A stretch of 6,143 nt of DNA from Bacteroidales bacterium UBA3816. GTDB taxonomy: Bacteria; Bacteroidota; Bacteroidia; Bacteroidales; P3. The DNA lies in assembly GCA_002368955.1 (NCBI GenBank), contig DFDY01000144.1:1-6143 (forward strand), given 5' to 3'. A model generated the notes under the pieces. That model ran no database searches. It was not told the DNA's origin and worked only from the letters and a program-made list of their open reading frames with translations. Below are positions 1-5,032 of this stretch, one piece after another. Both the position numbers and the translations under genes were made by a program. The stretch's first letter is position 1. Each line of letters begins with the position of its first letter.

Positions 1-298
1 AGTGAGCTGGGGAGGCCAGGACTCCTCGGCACTCTGGACCGAGCAGCCCCAGGGCAACATTAGGCTGGAAGGGCTGGTGCGCCTCACCCCCAACCCCGCC
101 ACCGACGAGGTGACCATCGCCTCGACCTACCGCCTCTCGGGCGTGGAAGTCTACTCCATGGACGGACGGCTGCGCTACCAAGCCCCCGCGCAAGGGCTCA
201 CCTGCCGCTTCGCGGTGCAGGGCTGGACTCGCGGCACCTACCTGGTGCTGGTGCAGACCGCCGCCGGCACCTCCACCAAGAAACTGGTGGTAAGATAG
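1..298 (+). CDS. B-type surface protein, 3' end only (T9SS type A C-terminal sorting domain)
   Basis: This is the 3' part of a gene whose start lies upstream; base 1 is the third base of a codon and the frame opens directly into the end of an Fn3-like domain. The apparent GTG at position 2 is an internal Val codon, because the same Val follows His-Glu inside the complete paralogue at 1938-3440. The 98 visible residues hold a linker, then LTPNPATDEV, VEVYSMDGR, GTYLVLV and a final KKLVVR. This is the usual order of a type A T9SS sorting domain (TIGR04183-like). Such domains take a protein through the outer membrane via T9SS and are normally removed on the cell surface. The protein differs from the paralogue's end at 3 of 98 residues, and the DNA differs at 11 of 298 positions, 8 of them synonymous. 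It is very probably the B member of an upstream A-B pair. Confidence 0.9.
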   Translation, partial: VSWGGQDSSALWTEQPQGNIRLEGLVRLTPNPATDEVTIASTYRLSGVEVYSMDGRLRYQAPAQGLTCRFAVQGWTRGTYLVLVQTAAGTSTKKLVVR

Positions 299-321
299 TG
301 TGCAGTAGATAGTGTGCAGTA
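294..321 (+). repeat. 14-bp tandem repeat, 2 copies plus an imperfect third
   Basis: The unit GATAGTGTGCAGTA occurs at 294-307 and 308-321. An imperfect third unit, GATAGTGTACAATG at 322-335, forms the left arm of the terminator hairpin. The first unit contains the TAG stop of the upstream gene, so copy number cannot change the protein. The equivalent site in the next unit (3436-3449) has only one perfect copy before the imperfect one, so the number varies within the window, probably by replication slippage or unequal exchange. Confidence 0.9.
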
Positions 322-323
322 GA

Positions 324-373
324 TAGTGTACAATGAGGCAACAACAGTCATTCCTCATTGTACACTACTTTTA
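324..373 (+). terminator. Intrinsic terminator of the upstream B-type gene
   Basis: A perfect 15-bp inverted repeat, TAGTGTACAATGAGG at 324-338 and its complement at 353-367, encloses a 14-nt loop. It is followed by a short, interrupted T tract (CTTTTAT). It lies 25 nt after the stop codon and before the next promoter, as expected for a terminator separating two operons. The stem is less GC-rich than a classic terminator but long and perfect. The same stem recurs at 3452-3495 with a better T tract. Confidence 0.75.
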
Positions 374-394
374 TACAGACGTTTACAAAAAAAA

Positions 395-425
395 TTGGTC
401 ATATTAGAAAAAAGTTGTAACTTTG
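395..425 (+). promoter_or_regulatory. Bacteroidetes-type promoter for the A1-B1 operon
   Basis: A -33 element TTG (395-397) and a -7 element TAACTTTG (418-425, consensus TAnnTTTG) are separated by 20 nt. This matches the primary sigma-factor promoter form of Bacteroidota. An A-rich run precedes the -33 element. Transcription would begin around 430, giving a leader of about 100 nt before the ATG at 530. The element is conserved at 3522-3552 with identical spacing and an identical -7 box. Confidence 0.7.
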
Positions 426-466
426 CAGCCGAAAAGTTTTGATAAAGACACGTCTGTCGCAGGTAA

Positions 467-509
467 GGGCTTTGCCTTGAACGCAGACGGCCATTGAACA
501 CCAAAGCCC
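467..509 (+). other. Leader hairpin upstream of A1
   Basis: GGGCTTTG (467-474) pairs perfectly with CAAAGCCC (502-509) around a 27-nt loop that contains TTGAAC twice (477-482 and 494-499). It sits inside the predicted untranslated leader, ending about 20 nt before the A1 start codon, and has no T tract, so it is unlikely to be a terminator. The leader of the next operon lacks this stem. It may affect mRNA stability or translation, or may be fortuitous. Confidence 0.4.
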
Positions 510-529
510 AAAACAAATACAAAGAAAAC

Positions 530-1924
530 ATGAAAAAATTATTGCTTCTCTTACCCCTATGGCTGCTCCCTTGCTTGGCAGCCGCACAGCCACAGAGTGT
601 CGTGTGGGAGATGTCCTCCCTCAATTATGACACCACCATCGTGCGCCACTGGCAGGGCGACGAGTACATCGTCTACTCCTCCAGCGGCACTGGTCCCGGC
701 ATTGTTTCCTACCACGACAATGCCTCCGGCACAACTATCAGCGCGACACTCCCTTCGAATGTCATCATCAAAGACTTTCGCATTGCCCACGACTCGGTCT
801 TTGCCGGTGGGGCTTTCATTAACTCTTTGAACAGCTATGGACTGTTGGCCTGCTTTGACATCAACATTTTTTTGTCAGGAACTTTAAATTACAAATACTG
901 CCGTTTATACCCTAATCCTCTCAGTCTTTCAGAATGCTCCACCGATTACGATGACGTCATACTCAGCGTTAAACGATTGGCACTATATGAACACGGCGGT
1001 GCAACCCGCATAGCATATATTGCCGATAACAACATTACAGAAACGGGAAATTCTCTCAATGTGGTATACCACCGCGTAGGCTATGGCGATGCAGCGTATC
1101 TGACGAATGGATGGGACATTTGTATGTATCACTATAACAAAGACGGGGAAGAAGATTTTACCGACATATGCACCACCGACAACAAGATTGTTCTAGTGGC
1201 CCTTTCGACTGATTCCTCGCACCTAAGGTTTCAGGCTCTGTCCAAAACGAGGGACTTTGCCAACCTCGGTGCCAGTTCTTTCCCTCCAGGCTATTGTTTT
1301 TATGACCATAAGGTGTTGGACAAGGGGGTGATGGTGACTCCAATAGCGGGAGACATGGTCTCTATGGCCTGCCATTATGACGACGGAGCAGATGCAGCAG
1401 GACTTACCGTGAAAACAGTGGACGTTGGCAGCAGTACACCCACACTGCTGAGCAGTTTGGATATAGTAGCCGATGACCCCAGCAATACACCCTCGTGGCA
1501 TATAAACGACATGCAATATTCTAAGGAACACGACCAACTGCTGATACTGAACAGAATCAGCCAATCACTTGCAGGCTGCAACAGCTATGTCTTCCACCTC
1601 TACTCGCCCACCATCCCCTACATAAACTACGATGCCGAAACATGCCAGTTAGGTAAAGATTTTCAATCCCTTGATTTATTTGATACACAAAAGTACATCA
1701 TATCAGGCAATAGTGGGATTCCCAACCCAATTGTTTTCATCAAACCTATTGCGATGCCATCAAATTGCAGCGTTGTAACTACCAAAGATGCCACTAAATT
1801 CCTTCCAAAGATGTATCTATGGGGGCACCACCATTGTACATACCAACCTGTAAATAATAATAGTGGGTACTATTCCATCACTAATCATTCAAACCCAATA
1901 AACCCAACCTGTATAGATTTTTAA
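530..1924 (+). CDS. A-type exported protein (A1), putative beta-propeller, function unknown
   Basis: I do not recognise a named family or an enzyme motif. The 464-residue protein starts with a Sec signal peptide: KK, a Leu-rich core and predicted cleavage after Ala19 with Gln20 at +1. The frame stays open upstream to a TTG at 494, but the ATG at 530 places the signal peptide exactly at the N-terminus, as in the paralogue at 3657. The mature part shows about seven loosely repeated segments of the type 'D-hydrophobic-x-x-D-x-hydrophobic-G ... hydrophobic'. They lie near residues 34-62, 81-112, 147-167, 209-237, 274-298, 325-357 and 377-406, which suggests a seven-bladed beta-propeller (inference). 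The C-terminal tail carries PSNC, HHH and a final Cys, and no T9SS sorting domain. No strong Shine-Dalgarno is present; A-rich sequence precedes the ATG. The gene is 13 nt upstream of B1 and probably co-transcribed with it. It is roughly half identical to A2. Confidence 0.85.
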   Translation: MKKLLLLLPLWLLPCLAAAQPQSVVWEMSSLNYDTTIVRHWQGDEYIVYSSSGTGPGIVSYHDNASGTTISATLPSNVIIKDFRIAHDSVFAGGAFINSLNSYGLLACFDINIFLSGTLNYKYCRLYPNPLSLSECSTDYDDVILSVKRLALYEHGGATRIAYIADNNITETGNSLNVVYHRVGYGDAAYLTNGWDICMYHYNKDGEEDFTDICTTDNKIVLVALSTDSSHLRFQALSKTRDFANLGASSFPPGYCFYDHKVLDKGVMVTPIAGDMVSMACHYDDGADAAGLTVKTVDVGSSTPTLLSSLDIVADDPSNTPSWHINDMQYSKEHDQLLILNRISQSLAGCNSYVFHLYSPTIPYINYDAETCQLGKDFQSLDLFDTQKYIISGNSGIPNPIVFIKPIAMPSNCSVVTTKDATKFLPKMYLWGHHHCTYQPVNNNSGYYSITNHSNPINPTCIDF

Positions 1925-1937
1925 AACATCTGCAAAT

Positions 1938-3440
1938 ATGAAAAAAACAGTTTTTTTATTTCTCTTGGCCTTCACAACCCTGACTGGGACTGTGGGGCAG
2001 AATATCGTGCGGATAGACACCGTACTGATGCCTTATTTTGAGTTCGACTCCAAAGAGTGGGTCTATTCAGACAATAATCACCCTTTGTTCTACCAGTATG
2101 GGGGGGTAATTCATTATTGTGGAGGTATCCCCCAAGTTCCGTTCCACCTGCTTCAGGACTCCATATATGAAAGTGAACATAATCCGAACGGCAGTAGATA
2201 TGGATTCCGTGGTTACTTGAACGGCGACCACATCCAGTATAACTACATTGAAGGCGGTGCAACAATACATGGGATTGCCGTATGGTCAGAACCCAACCCC
2301 ATTCCATCTGCGGAGGATCTCGCTCGTTTCAACTACTTTATGGAGGATGTTTATCTCTACGATGCCACGCCCGACACCCTCATGTTACTGGAGGTGGCTC
2401 CCTTCCCTATCACCACACCACTTGACACTTTTGACATCGAATTCGCCCGAGCAGTACCAGTAATCCCTCAACGTGATTCCTGCGTACCAATGCTAGATAC
2501 CGTTATCAGATATTATTTCGCTCCTCAGTGTGTCTATTTCGACAAACCCATCCGAGTATACGACTCATTTTACGTAGGTGCCTCCCAGAGATGGACGGAA
2601 AACTTGTACAATCCAGAGGGTCCTCCACCGGCCGGACCGAGGATGTATGATTTAATGGTGGTAGGCAATTATGGGGAAAATTTCGACTCAACCTGCTGGC
2701 CAACTCTAAAAATAAAGCAACGCTGGACACTGGATTCTGCCATTGATGGAGGAGTGGCTCGGAGGCCTCGCGGCTACGTTCAAGGCCAGTGGATCAACCG
2801 CTACATGATTGACTTCTACATGATAGTACCCATCATAGAGACCTACGACACGCTGTGGGACTACGAACTGGTCACCTGCCCGCAGGTGGAGTGGTTCAAC
2901 GTCACGGGCACACGCGGCGATACCACCACCCTGCGCTGGCAGAGTGCCGACGACCTGCACGCCGAGTGGCAGATCTCCTACGGCCCCAAGGGCATCGACC
3001 CCGATAACGGCACCCTGGTGGACTGCCGGGCGGCCAGCTGGCGCTACATCGACTCCCTCCACACCCGCGACAGCATGTCGGCCTGGGTGCGCACCGTCTG
3101 CCGCGACGAGGGCTACCTGCGCTACAGCGACTGGAGCCACGAAGTGAGCTGGGGAGGCCAGGACTCCTCGGCACTCTGGACAGAACAGCCCCAAGGCAAC
3201 ATACGTCTGGAAGGGCTGGTGCGCCTCACCCCCAACCCCGCCACCGACGAGGTGACCATCGCCTCGGCCTACCGCCTGACGGGCGTGGAAGTCTACTCCA
3301 TGGACGGACGGCTGCGCTACCAAGCCCCCGCGCAGGGGCTCACCTGCCGCTTCGCGGTGCAGGGCTGGACTCGCGGCACCTACCTGGTGCTGGTGCAGAC
3401 CGCCGCCGGCACCTCCACCAAGAAACTGCTGGTAAGATAG
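1938..3440 (+). CDS. B-type surface protein (B1) with Fn3-like domain and T9SS sorting domain
   Basis: This complete 500-residue protein is probably exported by Sec and then T9SS. A signal peptide covers residues 1-20, with Gln21 at +1. Residues 21-301 form a divergent region with two conserved clusters, QYNYIEGG (100-107) followed by HGIAVW, and YFDKP (200-204) followed by DSFYVGAS. These may be two beta-sandwich modules, but I cannot name them. Residues about 312-402 look like a fibronectin type III domain (TTTLRWQ, EWQISYGP, AWVRTVC), with Cys314, Cys363 and Cys388. Residues about 425-500 are a type A sorting domain with LTPNP at 430-434 and a basic KKLLVR end. Base composition changes inside the gene: 2161-2220 has 24/60 G+C, whereas 3001-3060 has 42/60. 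The GC-rich part is nearly identical in the flanking paralogues and the N-terminal part is not. No Shine-Dalgarno precedes the ATG, so translation may be coupled to A1. No catalytic motif is seen; adhesion or ligand binding is only a guess. Confidence 0.92.
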   Translation: MKKTVFLFLLAFTTLTGTVGQNIVRIDTVLMPYFEFDSKEWVYSDNNHPLFYQYGGVIHYCGGIPQVPFHLLQDSIYESEHNPNGSRYGFRGYLNGDHIQYNYIEGGATIHGIAVWSEPNPIPSAEDLARFNYFMEDVYLYDATPDTLMLLEVAPFPITTPLDTFDIEFARAVPVIPQRDSCVPMLDTVIRYYFAPQCVYFDKPIRVYDSFYVGASQRWTENLYNPEGPPPAGPRMYDLMVVGNYGENFDSTCWPTLKIKQRWTLDSAIDGGVARRPRGYVQGQWINRYMIDFYMIVPIIETYDTLWDYELVTCPQVEWFNVTGTRGDTTTLRWQSADDLHAEWQISYGPKGIDPDNGTLVDCRAASWRYIDSLHTRDSMSAWVRTVCRDEGYLRYSDWSHEVSWGGQDSSALWTEQPQGNIRLEGLVRLTPNPATDEVTIASAYRLTGVEVYSMDGRLRYQAPAQGLTCRFAVQGWTRGTYLVLVQTAAGTSTKKLLVR

Positions 3441-3451
3441 TGTGCAGTAGA

Positions 3452-3501
3452 TAGTGTACAATGAGGCAACAACAGCCATTCCTCATTGTACACTATTTTT
3501 T
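3452..3501 (+). terminator. Intrinsic terminator of the A1-B1 operon
   Basis: A perfect 15-bp stem (3452-3466 with 3481-3495) and a 14-nt loop are followed directly by six T residues (3496-3501). The stem is identical to that at 324-367 and the loop differs by one base. It begins 12 nt after the B1 stop codon. The continuous T run makes this the stronger of the two terminator predictions. A single 14-bp unit GATAGTGTGCAGTA (3436-3449) spans the B1 stop just before it. Confidence 0.82.
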
Positions 3502-3520
3502 ACAGACGTTTGCAAAAAAA

Positions 3521-3552
3521 TTTGGTCATATTAGAAAAAAGCGGTAACTTTG
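3521..3552 (+). promoter_or_regulatory. Bacteroidetes-type promoter for the A2-B2 operon
   Basis: The -33 element TTTG (3521-3524) and the -7 element TAACTTTG (3545-3552) match the Bacteroidota consensus; 20 nt separate the TTG from the -7 box. It is an almost exact copy of the promoter at 395-425, including the A-rich run upstream and the GCAGCCGAAAAG that follows. The predicted leader to the ATG at 3657 is again about 100 nt, but after about 3595 its sequence no longer resembles the first leader. Confidence 0.7.
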
Positions 3553-3656
3553 CAGCCGAAAAGTAATGATAAAAACACATCTGCCGCAGGTAAGGCTGAG
3601 CCTAATAGATGGTAAAAAAAGAATTGTATGGATAACAATCCCTAAATAAATGAAAT

Positions 3657-5012
3657 ATGAAAAAAATCTTTTTAATCGTCTTCTTTTTGCTATTAAACGC
3701 AGTCGCCTCCATGGGGCAAGGAATCCTATGGGAAATGCCGAATCTGACAAGCGACACTACCATTGTGAGATATTGGAATGACGGCAAGTATTTTGTATAC
3801 ACCGCCACCCAAGCTGGCAGCAGAACCATAGAACTCCATGACAATGCCTCTGGCTCAACCACCAGCTCATCACTTCCCTCCAACGTCAACATCAACGACT
3901 TCCGTATTGCACACGATTCGGTATTCGCGTGCGGTTTCCTTGTCAATTCTGGAGAGAAACATGGTCTGCTGGCCTGTTTTTCTATAGGCGACTTTATTTC
4001 AGGTTCTTTCTACTGCAACTACCTGTTATTTCTACCGCTTCCCAGCCCCTCTTCTGATTACAATGGCCCTGTCGTCGAAGTGAAGCGACTGGCACTTTTC
4101 GACGATGGGGTCAGCACACGTATGGCCTTCATTGCCAACCACTACATCACCTACCCTATTACAGCGGAATATTACCGATCTGGCTATGGCGACGCTGCCT
4201 TCAGGTCCACTGGATGGGACGTTTGCGAATATTACATCAACAAGGATGGGAGCGAAGTATTTACTGACATATGTGCCAGCGACTCCAAAATTGTAGTTGC
4301 CGGTCCTTCTTGCGACTCTTCTTTGTTGAAGTTTCAGGTTTTTGACAAGGTGAGGAACTTTGCCGCCCTGTATGGCCTCTCCTATTCCACACATTACGGA
4401 TTCACAGACCACCGCATACTGGGAAAAGTTATGGGGACCAACCTGACTGGAGAGATGATATCCCTGGCATACCACTATTCCGACGGTACCAAAGGGGGAT
4501 TATCCGTAAAAGTAATTGAGTGCGGCACCACCCCTCCCTCTCTGCTCAACAGCATGGAAATAGCAGAAGATACAGCAACCAACCCAAAATGGAACATGAA
4601 TGACATAAGGTATGACCTTCCTACTGATAAACTACTAGTGCTAAACAGAATCCATGACCCGACTGCGGGGCTGGGCAGCCATCTATTCCAATTCAGCAAC
4701 CCTGTAACTGCATTTGGAATGTGCCAAGTGGAAGCATTCCCTTATTCAAAAGAATTTCAAGCCTTAGACATTTATAGTTCATATAAGTACGTTATTTCAG
4801 GAATGAATGCCACAGGGAATCCAAATTTCTTCATCCATGCCATTGGGACACCTTCTAACTGCTGTGCCGAAGGAACGGCGCTGTGCCCACCTACTGCTCC
4901 GAAGCTAAATGCATATACTTACACCCACCATGTGACAATTGTCCCTTACAATATCCCCGGCACTTATTTTGCAACAACTTATTCAGAAACAATCGGCCCA
5001 ATTTGCAACTAA
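3657..5012 (+). CDS. A-type exported protein (A2), putative beta-propeller, paralogue of A1
   Basis: This 451-residue protein is a paralogue of the product of 530-1924. Shared blocks include DTTIVR, HDNASG, LPSNV, DFRIAHDSVFA, GLLACF, VKRLAL, GYGDAA, FTDIC and PSNC, spread along the whole length. The signal peptide covers residues 1-20 (core FLIVFFLLL), with Gln21 at the predicted +1. The ATG at 3657 is chosen because it begins the signal peptide; an ATG at 3650 is in another frame. The same seven putative blades can be placed, for example at residues 80-110, 201-229, 265-289, 314-347 and 367-395. The C-terminus is enriched in Tyr and Thr and ends ICN, with no T9SS sorting domain, so the protein may be periplasmic or depend on its B partner for localisation (inference). 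The last 50 residues are the least like A1. It lies 20 nt upstream of B2. Confidence 0.85.
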   Translation: MKKIFLIVFFLLLNAVASMGQGILWEMPNLTSDTTIVRYWNDGKYFVYTATQAGSRTIELHDNASGSTTSSSLPSNVNINDFRIAHDSVFACGFLVNSGEKHGLLACFSIGDFISGSFYCNYLLFLPLPSPSSDYNGPVVEVKRLALFDDGVSTRMAFIANHYITYPITAEYYRSGYGDAAFRSTGWDVCEYYINKDGSEVFTDICASDSKIVVAGPSCDSSLLKFQVFDKVRNFAALYGLSYSTHYGFTDHRILGKVMGTNLTGEMISLAYHYSDGTKGGLSVKVIECGTTPPSLLNSMEIAEDTATNPKWNMNDIRYDLPTDKLLVLNRIHDPTAGLGSHLFQFSNPVTAFGMCQVEAFPYSKEFQALDIYSSYKYVISGMNATGNPNFFIHAIGTPSNCCAEGTALCPPTAPKLNAYTYTHHVTIVPYNIPGTYFATTYSETIGPICN

Positions 5013-5018
5013 TCCTAT

Positions 5019-5024
5019 AGGAGG
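5019..5024 (+). promoter_or_regulatory. Strong Shine-Dalgarno sequence for B2
   Basis: AGGAGG lies 8 nt before the ATG at 5033, at near-optimal spacing, and fixes that start. Bacteroidota genes generally rely little on Shine-Dalgarno pairing, and neither B1, A1 nor A2 has a comparable site, so this one stands out among otherwise equivalent junctions. Confidence 0.7.
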
Positions 5025-5032
5025 AATAAAAA

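Larger units (their letters stand above)
1..468 (+). repeat. Constant block, copy 1 (truncated at the window start)
   Basis: Direct repeat of 3143-3595. It covers the sorting-domain coding sequence, terminator, promoter and first part of the leader, and homology fades after the shared GCAGGTAAGG. The coding part matches at 287 of 298 bases. The intergenic part matches closely except for one extra 14-bp repeat unit, a single-base indel near 371 and scattered substitutions. Confidence 0.9.
2841..3595 (+). repeat. Constant block, complete copy (Fn3-like, sorting domain, terminator, promoter)
   Basis: This stretch of about 755 bp is the only complete copy in the window. Its first 217 bases match 5927-6143 with 4 mismatches (3 synonymous, 1 Tyr-to-His) and no indels. 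Its part from 3143 matches 1-468 at about 96% in the coding region. Immediately upstream of 2841 the similarity to the B2 gene falls to ordinary paralogue level. The block therefore joins the 3' end of one operon to the promoter of the next, and is the natural substrate for recombination between units. Confidence 0.9.

Noticed and set aside
1..298. GTG at position 2 as the start of a small 98-residue protein
   Set aside because: It corresponds to internal Val403 of the complete B1 protein. There is no signal peptide, and a free sorting domain would not be a functional secreted protein.
294..373. CRISPR-like or transposon-end repeats at the operon junctions
   Set aside because: The repeats are contiguous 14-bp units without spacers. 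The inverted repeat has the position and T tract of a terminator, and no transposase or target-site duplication is visible.
494..529. TTG start giving A1 12 extra residues
   Set aside because: The extension is Asn/Lys-rich, would precede the signal peptide, overlaps the leader hairpin and is absent from the paralogue A2. The ATG at 530 fits much better.
563..580. Possible lipobox with Cys15 in the A1 signal peptide
   Set aside because: The residues before Cys15 are Leu-Leu-Pro, and Pro at -1 does not fit a lipobox. A signal peptidase I site follows at Ala19-Gln20, and A2 has no Cys at the equivalent place.
2706..3479. A 257-codon open frame on the minus strand
   Set aside because: It lies antisense to the GC-rich 3' half of B1. 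High GC3 coding sequence commonly leaves the opposite strand open, the translation is low-complexity and resembles no protein, and the + strand frame carries clear Fn3-like and sorting domains.
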